Assembly: GCA_963789565.1 (NCBI GenBank)
Contig: CAWBKX010000002.1
Span: forward strand, 3,100,001 to 3,164,000
Direction: 5' to 3'
Length of the DNA: 64,000 bases
Source: CALAGB01 sp963789565
Lineage (GTDB): Bacteria > Chloroflexota > Chloroflexia > Thermomicrobiales > Thermomicrobiaceae
Both the position numbers and the translations under genes were made by a program. Below the pieces are notes generated by a model that saw only the letters and a program-made list of their open reading frames with translations, was not told the origin of the DNA and ran no database searches. Every line of letters starts with the position of its first letter. Position 1 is the stretch's first letter. Shown one piece after another: positions 7,140 through 16,171 of this stretch.

Positions 7140-9194
7140 ATGATTCACTACCGATTCGTGTCATCGATAACGAAGGATCCAGCACACCGCAACGACAAGG
7201 CCTCTCTCGAAGCGATCGTTGAGCGGCTTTCGCGTTCCCGTCTTCTCGTGCACATCGCGGTGTTGCTCCTCTTTTGCCTATGGGCGATCCTGATGACCTG
7301 GCCGCTGGTGACTGGTCTTCGTCACCACCTAGCGAGTTGGGGAGATCCGGTCTTTCAGGCATGGACCCTGGCGTGGGACCTCCACGCCTGGCGAACGCAT
7401 CCCCTCAACATCTTCGATGCCAACGTCTTCTATCCTTATCGAAACACTCTCGCTTATTCGGACTACCTGTTTGGTCAGGCAGCGCTGATCGCGCCGCTCT
7501 TGCTCAAAACAGGCAACGCGATTCTGGCGGATAACATCTCTCTGCTCCTCTCCTACGCTCTGAGCGGATTCGCCATGTATTTGCTGGTAGTCGACATGAC
7601 CGGGAGTCGTTTGGCCGGCATCGTGGCCGGGTTCGCATACGCATTTGCGCCGGCACGCATAGCTCAATTCGAGCATCTGCATCTCACCTCCGCCGAGTGG
7701 TTGCCACTCGCCGTCCTTGCTGCCCGACGGGCGCTGTTGCAGCGCTCGCTGAAATGGTCGGCCATTCTCGGCGCAATCGTCGTGTTGCAGGGCTTGTTCG
7801 GTGTCTATTACTTCTACTTTTTGGCGATCTTGCTCGGCATCGTTTTCGCTGCGTATCTCATCGCTCGACGCGATCGCACAGCGCTGATCGGCGTCGCACG
7901 AGCGGGCATCGCCTGCCTCATTGGCGCGGCGTTCGTGGTCCCCATCCTGATCCCGTATCAGCAGGTGCACGACGATCTGGGGGTCGAACGCACTGTGGAG
8001 GAAATGAGCAAGTGGCGGGCCGTTCCGTCCGACTACCTGGCCGTCTCGCCGCGGAATCGCTATCTCGGCGACTCACTTGGGAACACCTACTCGCGAGATC
8101 TCGAGCGCGATCTCTTTCCTGGTGTGATCCTGATCCTGTTGGGAGTTGTCGGACTGTTCAACCGTCGCTTCGGGTGGGAGCGCTGGATGCTCTTTGGCGT
8201 GGCCATCATCTCCATCATCCTCAGTTTTGGGTTGACCGGCCACATTGGTGGGCACAACGTGCCCTTGCCCTACCGGGTTTTCTACTACGTGGTGCCGGGA
8301 TTTAAGGCAATCAGAGTTCCAGCGCGGCTCGGCCTACTATCTTTGGTCGGTCTGGCGGGTCTGGCGGGTCTGGGTCTCGACCTGATCATCCGACGACTCT
8401 CGCGGCTTTCGCCCCTGTGGTTCGTCCAGCTTGCCGCGGCGGCTGGTCTTTCAGTGCTGCTGGTCTTCGGCATGTCGGTCGAATATACGACGCGCATTCC
8501 GCTGCCTGGCGCGCTGCCAGCCACCCTTGCCGAGGCTAACCGCCCGGACTATGCCTGGTTGGCCGCTCACCCTGCTCCGACGATCGAGTTTCCGATGGGT
8601 GACGGCATCATCGCCTCCTCCTGGCCCAACTTCTGGTCGACGTTCCATTGGAATCCCGTTGTGAATGGCTACAGCGGCATCGCACCGCCCGTTTACTACA
8701 TCTTCCGAGACGAGGTGAAGTCGTTTCCGTCGCCACATACGATCGCGTTGCTGCAGGGCATTGGAGTACGCAACGTGGTTTATCATTCCGATCCGTCAGT
8801 CAATCCGGCGAACGACCCGTTCCTGACCGCGGCGAAGAGCGCACCGGAGCTCACCCAGGTTGTCGGGGCACCCGACTATGTCTTCCAACTCGCGCCGGAC
8901 CCCTGGATGTGGCAACTCGTGGCGGCCGTGCCAGATGGCAAGGGTGTGACGCTGCCCGAGGTCAACCTCGACAAAGCAACGTTCGGGATGGTGGCGGCAA
9001 TTCTTCAGCGCCAGGGGCACACGGTTTTTGGCCAGGGCAGTATTGACTACTGGACTCTCCCATCCGCGCCGTCGTCGGTCTGCTATGCCGTCACGTTGCA
9101 AGCTTCCAACGAGCTTCCGTCTGGATACAGCGCAGAAGACAAGGTCGAGAGCGACGGGTGGCTGAACCTGTACCGTAAATCGAGCTGCCAGTGA
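7140..9194 (+). CDS. Multi-spanning membrane protein, GT-C glycosyltransferase-like
   Basis: A 684-residue protein with about ten to twelve predicted membrane helices in the first 460 residues and a soluble C-terminal domain of about 200 residues. The first extracytoplasmic loop holds acidic residues (LASWGDPVFQAW) and the sequence NVFYPYRNTLAYSDYLFG. This layout, helix-rich N-half plus extracytoplasmic C-half, is that of GT-C-fold polyprenyl-phosphate-dependent glycosyltransferases, but I cannot name a specific family. A LAGLAGLGL stretch is encoded by a tandem 9-bp repeat near 8349. The start at ATG 7140 lacks a clear Shine-Dalgarno. The next gene downstream is also a membrane protein, hinting at an envelope role. 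Confidence 0.6.
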   Translation: MIHYRFVSSITKDPAHRNDKASLEAIVERLSRSRLLVHIAVLLLFCLWAILMTWPLVTGLRHHLASWGDPVFQAWTLAWDLHAWRTHPLNIFDANVFYPYRNTLAYSDYLFGQAALIAPLLLKTGNAILADNISLLLSYALSGFAMYLLVVDMTGSRLAGIVAGFAYAFAPARIAQFEHLHLTSAEWLPLAVLAARRALLQRSLKWSAILGAIVVLQGLFGVYYFYFLAILLGIVFAAYLIARRDRTALIGVARAGIACLIGAAFVVPILIPYQQVHDDLGVERTVEEMSKWRAVPSDYLAVSPRNRYLGDSLGNTYSRDLERDLFPGVILILLGVVGLFNRRFGWERWMLFGVAIISIILSFGLTGHIGGHNVPLPYRVFYYVVPGFKAIRVPARLGLLSLVGLAGLAGLGLDLIIRRLSRLSPLWFVQLAAAAGLSVLLVFGMSVEYTTRIPLPGALPATLAEANRPDYAWLAAHPAPTIEFPMGDGIIASSWPNFWSTFHWNPVVNGYSGIAPPVYYIFRDEVKSFPSPHTIALLQGIGVRNVVYHSDPSVNPANDPFLTAAKSAPELTQVVGAPDYVFQLAPDPWMWQLVAAVPDGKGVTLPEVNLDKATFGMVAAILQRQGHTVFGQGSIDYWTLPSAPSSVCYAVTLQASNELPSGYSAEDKVESDGWLNLYRKSSCQ

Positions 9195-9391
9195 CGAGGC
9201 ACGCATCGCGAACCCGCCAGGAACGCGAACGTGTCCTGAATCGGTACTTTCTTATCGGCGTGATCCGGACGAAAGACGTGGGCGAACAGTCGCTCCAACC
9301 TGTCACCGAAGGCTATACTCTGCTCGTGAATTCCGTTTGTGGAGTGGGACCAGGCTTCCGAGTAATCGGTCGCGTTTGACGGGGCAATAAC

Positions 9392-10384
9392 GTGCGCAAA
9401 CTCCGGGTGCTCATCGGACTCGCTGGAAGCCTGCTCTTCCTCTACCTCGCGTTTCGCGGACAAGATCTCGGGGCAATCGGCTCAGCACTGCGACGCGCCA
9501 ACTATTGGTACGTCGTTCCCGCGCTCGCCGTATATTTCGCCGGCCTTTGGGTGCGGTCACTTCGCTGGTCATTTCTGCTGCGCCCAGTCGAACGCTTCAG
9601 CGGCCGGGGATTGTTTCGGGTTTTGGTGATCGGCATCACCGCCAACAACGTCCTGCCGTTGCGTAGCGGCGAATTCGTCCGTTCGTACGTTCTCTCAACC
9701 AAATCTCGGGTGAAGAACGCTTCTGCCTTGGCAACGATCGCTGTCGAGCGCATCTTCGATGGTCTCACGATGCTTGGCTTCGTCCTCGTCGCTTCGCTCT
9801 CGATTGGCCTGACATCTCAGGTTCGCGAGGTCACGATCGTCGGTGGAGCCCTCTTCGGCACGATTCTGGTGGGTTTAATCATAGTTAGCGCTGGACGCGC
9901 GCGGAACTGGCTCATCGACACGGCGGTACGAATTCTTCCGGAGCGAATAGGCGGCACGGTGGGCCGTGTGGCGCATGCCTTCCTCGACGGGCTCGGGATT
10001 CTTCGTAGCCGCGAGGATTTGATTCTCGTCTGTTTGACGTCAGTGGCTGCCTGGGTGCTCGAAGCCTCGGTTTACGCGTTGATCAGCGTCTCGTTCGGTC
10101 TCGGACTGAGTCCCGCGGCCATCCTGTTGGTCACAGCCGTCGCCAATCTGGCCACGCTCGTCCCGTCATCGCCCGGCTACGTGGGAGCCTTTGAGGCCGG
10201 CGTGGTGCTGGCTCTGGCCGGAGCGATCGGCGTTCAGCACGATATCGCGCTCTCCTACGCTATCGCCGTACACGCGGCGCTCTATTTCCCAGTCACGGTA
10301 CTGGGTCTCTACTTCTGGGGCCGTGAGAGTCTCTCCTGGAACGCCGCCCGAACACAAATGGCTCCCGACCAAGCGGGAGACTGA
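9392..10384 (+). CDS. Lysylphosphatidylglycerol synthase transmembrane/UPF0104-family flippase-like protein
   Basis: A 330-residue integral membrane protein with about eight helices. It carries family signatures seen in the membrane part of MprF and in UPF0104 proteins: ANNVLPLRSGEFVRSY, the ERIFDG motif after ATIAV, and VPSSPGYVGAFEAG near residue 255. MprF-type proteins move aminoacylated or glycosylated lipids across the membrane; stand-alone versions like this lack the synthase domain and have less certain substrates. It starts at GTG 9392 and follows the GT-C-like gene by 197 bases, so the two may act together in glycolipid transfer. Confidence 0.8.
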   Translation: MRKLRVLIGLAGSLLFLYLAFRGQDLGAIGSALRRANYWYVVPALAVYFAGLWVRSLRWSFLLRPVERFSGRGLFRVLVIGITANNVLPLRSGEFVRSYVLSTKSRVKNASALATIAVERIFDGLTMLGFVLVASLSIGLTSQVREVTIVGGALFGTILVGLIIVSAGRARNWLIDTAVRILPERIGGTVGRVAHAFLDGLGILRSREDLILVCLTSVAAWVLEASVYALISVSFGLGLSPAAILLVTAVANLATLVPSSPGYVGAFEAGVVLALAGAIGVQHDIALSYAIAVHAALYFPVTVLGLYFWGRESLSWNAARTQMAPDQAGD

Positions 10385-10437
10385 GTGTCGGTCTGGCACG
10401 CCGATCTGGCGGGCATTCGCGAAGCGCCCGGGTGCAG

Positions 10438-10776
10438 TTAGGTGATCGGTGCTCCGAGCTCTGACTCCGCATCCGGCTCCAGCAAGATGATGCGCCCGTC
10501 TTCCTGCGTGGCCCCCAGAACCAATACCTCGGATGGGAACCCAGCCACGCGTCGCGGCGGGAAGTTCACGACGCAGACCACCTGTCTGCCCACCAACTCC
10601 TCGGGCGTGTAGTAGAGCTTCAATCCAGCCGAAGATCGGCGGATTCCGAGCTCGCCGAAGTCGATCGTCAGCTTGAGCGATGGCTTGCGTGCTTCCGGAA
10701 AATGCTCTGCTTCGATGATGCGCCCGACGCGCATGTCAACGTTTTGAAATTCATCGATCGTGATCGTCACGCCCAT
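10438..10776 (-). CDS. csaA: CsaA-like tRNA-binding-domain protein (secretion chaperone)
   Basis: A 112-residue protein consisting of one OB-fold tRNA-binding domain. Diagnostic sequences are VDMRVGRIIEAEHFPEARKP, LTIDFGELGIRRSSAGL, VVCVVNFPPRRVAGFPSE and EVLVLG, which match the CsaA family closely. In Bacillus CsaA assists protein export and binds unfolded proteins; it is homologous to the C-terminal domain of methionyl-tRNA synthetase. The frame extends seven codons further up, but GGGAGG lies directly upstream of ATG at complement 10774-10776, which sets the start there. Confidence 0.88.
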   Translation of the reverse strand: MGVTITIDEFQNVDMRVGRIIEAEHFPEARKPSLKLTIDFGELGIRRSSAGLKLYYTPEELVGRQVVCVVNFPPRRVAGFPSEVLVLGATQEDGRIILLEPDAESELGAPIT

Positions 10777-10942
10777 ACCCTCCCAAAACACGCACACGTA
10801 CCGAATCGACCCGCGAGATCGATCCTTTCCATCGCTGACCCGGTTCTCTCCCGCGTTTTTCCTGTGCTACGATGCCGGATAAATCGCAGTTCGACAACTT
10901 CAACTGTCTCAGGGAAATCAGTACCGGGAGGGACTGCACGCG

Positions 10943-13282
10943 ATGAATATGACGCGAGACGACCTGGCGCAGGCGCTGCCAGACGTCACCAGTCCGTTGA
11001 CGCTGGACGGACTCAATGAACCGGTCGACGTTTTTCGAGACGAGCTCGGAATCCCGCACATGCACGCCGCAACGACGCACGATGCATTCTTCGTTCAGGG
11101 TTTCGTTCACGCCCAGGACCGTCTGTGGCAAATGGACTACGATCGGCGTCGCGCCTACGGGCGTTGGTCCGAGTTTGCTGGGTCAGTCGGGGTCGAACAA
11201 GACATCCTCATGCGGCGCCTGAGACTTGGAGAGACTGCGCGCGCCGACTATGACGCGTTCGACGATGAGACCAAGGCGATGCTGGACGCCTACACTGCCG
11301 GGGTCAACGCCTTCATCGACACGACCAAGACGTTGCCTGCTGAATACGACCTCGTCGGCGGCAAGCCCGAGCGCTGGAATCCGTGGGATCCGTGCGCGGC
11401 GTTCAAGGTGCGTCACGTCCTGATGGGTGTCTGGCACCGCAAGCTGTGGCGGGTGCACCAGCTGAAGTCGATCGGCGAGGATCTCCTCCTCAAGTTGCGC
11501 GCCGGGTCCGCCGACCCGGACCCGCTCATCGTTCCGCCTGGCGTCGATTACCAGCACATGCCCGACGGGATGAGCGATTCACAGCTGAATGCCGATGCCA
11601 TCTCCGGCATTCGTGAGTGGCTCGACGGCAGCAACAACTGGGCCATTCACGGAAGCCGCACGGCCAGCGGTAAGCCATTGGTGGCGGGAGACCCGCATCG
11701 AGCCATCGACGTGCCAAACGTCTACTATCAGAACCATCTCGCCTGTCCAGAATTCGACGTGATCGGCATGTCCTTCTGCGGCATCCCGGGGTTCCCGCAC
11801 TTCGGTCACAACCAGTGGGTTGCCTGGTGCATCACACACGCTGGTGCCGACTATCAGGACCTCTACATCGAACGATTCGATCGCAACGATCCGACTCGCT
11901 ACATGTTCAAGGGCGAGTGGCGGCAAGCCGAGCAGCGCAAAGAGCGCATTGAAGTTCGGGACGCGGGCCCGATCGACATCGATCTCACCATCACTCGACA
12001 TGGCTCCGTCATTGTCGGCGACCCTGCCAGCGGCTTCGCTCTGGCGGCGCGCTATTCCTCGACCGAGACGCCGAATACCGGTTTTCGCTCGCTGCTTCCG
12101 ATGCTTAAGGCGCACACGGTGGCTGAGCTTGATGAGTCCATGCGGAACTGGGTCGATCCTTGCAACAACCTGGTTATGGCGGATGTCGACGGGAACATTG
12201 CGTACCTGACTCGGGGGAAGATGCCGCAACGCAGCCGCGTCAACGGCTGGCTGCCGGTGCCCGGTTGGACCGGTCAGCATGAGTGGGACGGATACATCCC
12301 GTTCGAAGAACAACCGCGCTCGCTCAACCCAGATACGGGTTACATCATCACCGCAAACAACCGCATCGTGGGGGACGAATACCCGTATTACATCTCGACC
12401 GACTGGGCGCCGGGTAATCGGGCCGCTCGAATCCGCGAACGTCTCCAGAATATCGAGAAGGCGACTGGGGACGACATGAAATCGGTGCACGCCGATCGTA
12501 TCTCGATTCCCAGCCGGTCCTTCGTCGCGCGTATCGATGAACTCGATAACTTGAGCGAGACGGAGAGCGCGGCCGCTGACCTTCTTCGCGCCTGGAATGG
12601 CTCGATGGATCATGACAGCGTTGCTGCCGCCATCTATTCGGTGTGGCGCGAGCAGACGATCAAGCTCGTGCTTCAGGACGGTCCGCTTCACGCTCTGATC
12701 GAGGACGACGAAAAGTGGGGACCGGCACCGCTGAACGCCATATCGCTTTCCGGTCGGCTGCGCGCACCGCTGCTCGCGTTGATGGATGCCGATGACACGT
12801 CGGTGTTGGCAGGTGGTGAGACGTGGCCGACGCTCCTCAAGCAATCCCTTTCGGCCGCGGTCGATTGGCTCAGCGCTCAGCTGGGGCCGGACATGCAACA
12901 GTGGCAGTGGGAGCGATTGCACCGCACCGGGCCCAAACACTCGCTGTCCGCCAGTTATCCGGGGCTGGCGGAGCTGCTCGATCCGCCGACGTTCGGAGTT
13001 GGGGGCGACAGCGACACGCCGCAAGCGGGCGGCTATGGTGGGCTCGGCGCTGGAGATTTCAAACTGTCCAGCTCGTCGGTGGCTCGTTACCTCTTCGATC
13101 TGTCCGATTGGGAGAAGAGCGGCTGGGTCGTGCCGCTCGGTTCATCCGGACATCCGGGGAGTGAGCACTTCGCCGATCAGGGCGAGGCCTGGAGTCGTCA
13201 GGAGCTTTACCCGATGCGTTACGACTGGCCCAAAGTGGAGCAGTCCTCCAAGTCTCGCCAGCACCTCGCGCCAAAGGGATAG
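10943..13282 (+). CDS. Penicillin acylase (penicillin amidase) family protein
   Basis: A 779-residue Ntn-hydrolase. The alpha part has GIPHMHAATTHDAFFVQGF and AQDRLWQMD, and the beta part begins at the autocatalytic cleavage site in LDGSNNWAIHG, giving a nucleophile Ser near residue 230. Further family motifs are the NNLVMADVDGNIAYLTRGK region and TANNRIV near residue 470. No clear signal peptide is visible, so it may be cytoplasmic. Members hydrolyse amide bonds in beta-lactams, acyl-homoserine lactones or other N-acyl compounds; the natural substrate here is unknown. GGGAGGG lies about ten bases before ATG 10943. Confidence 0.9.
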   Translation: MNMTRDDLAQALPDVTSPLTLDGLNEPVDVFRDELGIPHMHAATTHDAFFVQGFVHAQDRLWQMDYDRRRAYGRWSEFAGSVGVEQDILMRRLRLGETARADYDAFDDETKAMLDAYTAGVNAFIDTTKTLPAEYDLVGGKPERWNPWDPCAAFKVRHVLMGVWHRKLWRVHQLKSIGEDLLLKLRAGSADPDPLIVPPGVDYQHMPDGMSDSQLNADAISGIREWLDGSNNWAIHGSRTASGKPLVAGDPHRAIDVPNVYYQNHLACPEFDVIGMSFCGIPGFPHFGHNQWVAWCITHAGADYQDLYIERFDRNDPTRYMFKGEWRQAEQRKERIEVRDAGPIDIDLTITRHGSVIVGDPASGFALAARYSSTETPNTGFRSLLPMLKAHTVAELDESMRNWVDPCNNLVMADVDGNIAYLTRGKMPQRSRVNGWLPVPGWTGQHEWDGYIPFEEQPRSLNPDTGYIITANNRIVGDEYPYYISTDWAPGNRAARIRERLQNIEKATGDDMKSVHADRISIPSRSFVARIDELDNLSETESAAADLLRAWNGSMDHDSVAAAIYSVWREQTIKLVLQDGPLHALIEDDEKWGPAPLNAISLSGRLRAPLLALMDADDTSVLAGGETWPTLLKQSLSAAVDWLSAQLGPDMQQWQWERLHRTGPKHSLSASYPGLAELLDPPTFGVGGDSDTPQAGGYGGLGAGDFKLSSSSVARYLFDLSDWEKSGWVVPLGSSGHPGSEHFADQGEAWSRQELYPMRYDWPKVEQSSKSRQHLAPKG

Positions 13283-13296
13283 AGAAAATAAACGAA

Positions 13297-13321
13297 ACGG
13301 GCGAGCACGCGGCTCGCCCGT
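13297..13321 (-). terminator. Rho-independent terminator between convergent genes
   Basis: ACGGGCGAGC (13297-13306) and GCTCGCCCGT (13312-13321) form a perfect 10-bp stem with a five-base loop. The flank at 13281-13296 is A-rich on the plus strand, so RNA of the minus-strand OsmC gene would have a U-rich tail after the stem. It may also stop plus-strand transcription of the acylase gene. Confidence 0.8.
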
Positions 13322-13368
13322 CATGTTCGCTATCTGCGGCGAACTGACTTCGCTGACGGATTCGCGAG

Positions 13369-13821
13369 TTAGCCTGCGAGCTTGGCGCTCAGCGTGATCT
13401 CGACGTTTCCCTTGAGTGCGCCGGCGACCGGGCAATTGACCTTGGCTTCCTGCGCGAAGCGTTCGAATTCCTCCGCGGACAAGCCCGGAACCTTGCCTTC
13501 GAGATCGAGATGGATGGACGAAATCTTGACGCCACCGCCGCCGACTTCGAATGTGGCGGTGGCCGTCGTGTTCAACTCATCCGGCGGCGTGCCGTTTCCG
13601 CCGAGGCCGTTGGATAGGCCCATCTCGAAGCAGGCCGCCAGTGCACCTGCGATGAGCTCCTCCGGGCTGGTCTGCGCGATGTTTCCACCGTTCCGTTCGG
13701 TGCGTGCCGCCCAGCTTACGGGCTGATTCTTGATCACGCCGCTGGCAAGGCTGACCTCGCCGCTCCCTTTCATGAGATCACCGTGCCAGACCGCGGTTGC
13801 TTTGCTGTGTGCCGTTGGCAT
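13369..13821 (-). CDS. OsmC-family peroxidase-like protein
   Basis: A 150-residue OsmC-type protein. Both redox cysteines are present: C64 in LAACFEMGLS and C130 in VNCPVAGAL, the pair that reduces organic hydroperoxides in the OsmC subfamily. The TSPEELIAGALAAC stretch is the family signature. Homologues detoxify organic peroxides, often with lipoylated proteins as reductant. It is a monocistronic gene ending at a strong terminator shared with the acylase gene. The UGA-encoded variant of OsmC known in some bacteria is not present here: both positions are Cys codons. Confidence 0.92.
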   Translation of the reverse strand: MPTAHSKATAVWHGDLMKGSGEVSLASGVIKNQPVSWAARTERNGGNIAQTSPEELIAGALAACFEMGLSNGLGGNGTPPDELNTTATATFEVGGGGVKISSIHLDLEGKVPGLSAEEFERFAQEAKVNCPVAGALKGNVEITLSAKLAG

Positions 13822-14030
13822 CGCGTTCCCTCTCTCGTTGCGCGCCGCGATTTGCTCAACGGCGTCGCATTCGTAAACATCGTCTCATTGAATACTACGG
13901 GCATCCCGACAGTCCGCGCAAACCGAAAGGTTGAGAAAATCGTGAGATTCTGACGCCGCGCCGGCGACCGGTGCAGTACGATTGCGCCTTGAAGGAATCC
14001 AGTTCGCGATACCCGGCCAAGCGAGGGAAG

Positions 14031-14384
14031 ATGATGCCCAGGAATGCTCAATTTGGGTTTGACGTGCTTCTGTCCCTGATTCTCACCGTTCTTCCCAAGC
14101 CATTCGGTTGGAGCAGAAGATCGTCGAGAGTCCTCTTTCTCGCTGGAGGCATGACTCTGGTCCTCGGCTCAATAACACTGATCTCAGATCAATTCATCTC
14201 CCACCTTACGACGCGGCGTCGCGAACTGGCGGGCGTATTTTTGCTCGCCGCTCAATATCAGCTCTCCGAGGAAGAGTCCAGCGTGCGTGGAGCGGTTGCT
14301 GTGGTCGGCGTCGGATTGATCGTAATCGGCACCATTGCGCGTCAATTCGGACCACGGCGGGTGATGAGTCAGGACGCAGGGTGA
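14031..14384 (+). CDS. Small membrane protein of unknown function
   Basis: A 117-residue protein with a helix near residues 35-55 (VLFLAGGMTLVLGSITLI) and another near 90-105 (GAVAVVGVGLIVIGTIA), and polar linkers. I do not recognise a family. The start is set at ATG 14031, preceded by GAGGGAAG, although the frame is open from 13971. Its stop codon overlaps the GTG start of the NUDIX gene in GTGA (14381-14384), so the two are translationally coupled. Codon use looks like that of its neighbours. Confidence 0.6.
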   Translation: MMPRNAQFGFDVLLSLILTVLPKPFGWSRRSSRVLFLAGGMTLVLGSITLISDQFISHLTTRRRELAGVFLLAAQYQLSEEESSVRGAVAVVGVGLIVIGTIARQFGPRRVMSQDAG

Positions 14385-15061
14385 CGAGTCTCCACTCGAC
14401 CGATCCCGCCGACGAGTTGTTTGACGTCCTAACGGAGGACGGTCGCCCAACAGGGGAGACCAAACGGCGTGCGGACGTTCATCGCGACGGTGATTGGCAT
14501 CGGGCCTTTCACCTGTGGGTCGTTCAGAAGCCACAAGATGGAATCGATCGCGTCCTCTTTCAGCGTCGCTCGTCCGGCAAAGACACCTGGCCCAATCGAC
14601 TCGACGTGGCGGTTGGAGGCCATTTCCGAGCTGGCGAGACAATCCATGACGTGATTCGAGAGGCTGATGAGGAGATCGGCATTCAGCCCGAACTGTCGGA
14701 TCTGGTTCACGTTGGCACGCGCCGAGCCACCAGTTTTACTGACGAATGGCAGGACCGCGAACTCCAAGACGTCTACGTTTTCGCGATACGGGGACCGTTC
14801 CCGACCTTCCAGCCAAACGCTATTGAGATCGAGAGTCTGGTGCATATCGCGATCGTTGATCTAGAACGTCTGTTTCGCGGTGGCTGCGCCGAGGTGCCTG
14901 GCATGGTTGCACCGGTCCTTGTTGACAACATCCTTGGCGATTGGCGACCATCGAGCGTGACGGCGAATGATTTCGTGCCCGTCAAGGACGAGTATTTTCT
15001 GCGCGGAGCAATGGCAGGCCAGGCGGCTCTCAACGGGAACACTTCAATCTCACTCGAGTGA
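14381..15061 (+). CDS. NUDIX hydrolase (IPP isomerase/YfcD-like subgroup)
   Basis: A 226-residue protein with the NUDIX box at about residues 80-101: GHFRAGET followed by READEEIGI, where the Glu residues bind the metal. The N-terminal sequence FDVLTEDGRPTGETKRRADVH and the length resemble the YfcD/IDI-like NUDIX group, which includes type 1 IPP isomerases, but the residues that define a true isomerase cannot be confirmed. The open frame runs far upstream within the preceding gene; GTG 14381, overlapping the upstream stop, gives the normal start. IPP isomerase activity is probably supplied by the fni gene elsewhere in this window. Confidence 0.85.
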   Translation: MTSLHSTDPADELFDVLTEDGRPTGETKRRADVHRDGDWHRAFHLWVVQKPQDGIDRVLFQRRSSGKDTWPNRLDVAVGGHFRAGETIHDVIREADEEIGIQPELSDLVHVGTRRATSFTDEWQDRELQDVYVFAIRGPFPTFQPNAIEIESLVHIAIVDLERLFRGGCAEVPGMVAPVLVDNILGDWRPSSVTANDFVPVKDEYFLRGAMAGQAALNGNTSISLE

Positions 15062-15254
15062 GGGTGTCACTATCGGTTCGAAGCGTTAGTCGAGGACAAA
15101 TCACTCGCGGAGTGCGCCGAAGCCCATATTCGGCGGACTTTATTGTTCTCGATCGAATTGATTGAACACGGACGTCGGTAAGAGGGCTCGGGTCGTATGA
15201 TTGTCAAACTGGCAAGGCGATCCGCGCATACACTCAGAATCACCGAGGCGACGA

Positions 15255-16163
15255 GTGGAGAGTCCGAATCACCAACCTCTGAGAGATCGATACCGTGGCT
15301 GTCTGCTGGGTTTGGCAGTCGGTGACGCGCTTGGGGCACCACTCGAGTTTCTTGAACGAGACGAAATCGCGGCGCGATATGGCGTCGTGCGTGACATGCT
15401 CGGCGGCGGGTGGCTTGATACCGAACGAGGCGAATGGACCGACGACACCCAAATGGCGTTGGCAATCGCACAAAGTATCGCGCGGGTCGGGTCAATCGAG
15501 CCGTCGGACATCGCCGTGCTCTTCGTCGAGTGGTTCAAGAGTCTGCCGAAGGACGTCGGCAACACAACCAGGAGGTCGTTACAGCACCTCGCCGACGGCG
15601 TTCCGTGGAACGAGGCAGGAACCCTCGCTCTGAACGAGATGGGAGGGTCGGCGCCATCCAATGGATCGCTCATGCGCAGCGCTCCAATTGCGTTGGCGAA
15701 CCGCTGCGACGAGGAAGCGCTGATCCGCCACAGCATTGACGTATCACGGATCACCCATGCCGACCCGCTTGCCTGCTGGTCGTGTGTGGCGCTCAATCTC
15801 GGGATCTCCGCCCTCTTGGCCGGATCAGGAGACGCCATCCAAGCTGCCGCGGCGGTGCCGCAAGAGGACGTGATGCGCGCCGTGATGCGCTCCTCGGTCG
15901 ATCGGGGAGAGGTGCGGAGCGGTGGGTATGTCCTCGAGACGCTGCAATCCGCCTTTTGGGCGTTCCGTCATTATGATGGGTTCGAGGACGTGGTGGTAGC
16001 GGCGGTGAACCTGGGCGGTGATGCGGACACGGTTGGCGCCGTCGCCGGTGCCCTGGCGGGAGCGCGGTATGGCGTCAGCGCCATCCCAGAGCGCTGGCTC
16101 AGCGTGCTCAACGGACGCGAAGAACTGATCGAGCTTGCGGACCGCTTGCTCGAGCTCTCCTGA
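15255..16163 (+). CDS. ADP-ribosylglycohydrolase (DraG) family protein
   Basis: A 302-residue all-helical DraG-type protein. It starts with DRYRGCLLGLAVGDALGAP, continues with the metal-binding EWTDDTQMALAIA motif, and has the second metal motif NLGGDADTVGAVAGALAGAR near its end, including both Asp residues that bind the dinuclear Mg or Mn centre. Relatives remove ADP-ribose from proteins or hydrolyse ADP-ribose derivatives. The frame is open to TTG 15201, but GTG 15255, with GAGGCG eight bases upstream, gives the canonical N-terminus. Its stop is eight bases from that of the convergent DUF72 gene. Confidence 0.88.
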   Translation: MESPNHQPLRDRYRGCLLGLAVGDALGAPLEFLERDEIAARYGVVRDMLGGGWLDTERGEWTDDTQMALAIAQSIARVGSIEPSDIAVLFVEWFKSLPKDVGNTTRRSLQHLADGVPWNEAGTLALNEMGGSAPSNGSLMRSAPIALANRCDEEALIRHSIDVSRITHADPLACWSCVALNLGISALLAGSGDAIQAAAAVPQEDVMRAVMRSSVDRGEVRSGGYVLETLQSAFWAFRHYDGFEDVVVAAVNLGGDADTVGAVAGALAGARYGVSAIPERWLSVLNGREELIELADRLLELS

Positions 16164-16171
16164 GACTCAGT

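Noticed and set aside
8345..8375. Tandem 9-bp repeat (three GGTCTGGCG-type units)
   Set aside because: It lies inside a coding region and merely encodes a LAGLAGLGL membrane helix; it is not a separate element.
13369..13821. OsmC as a second selenoprotein
   Set aside because: Both redox positions are ordinary Cys codons with no in-frame TGA.
15062..15254. Gap between NUDIX and ADP-ribosylglycohydrolase genes
   Set aside because: Nothing supported was found: no convincing hairpin, promoter or gene beyond the weak alternative start at 15201.
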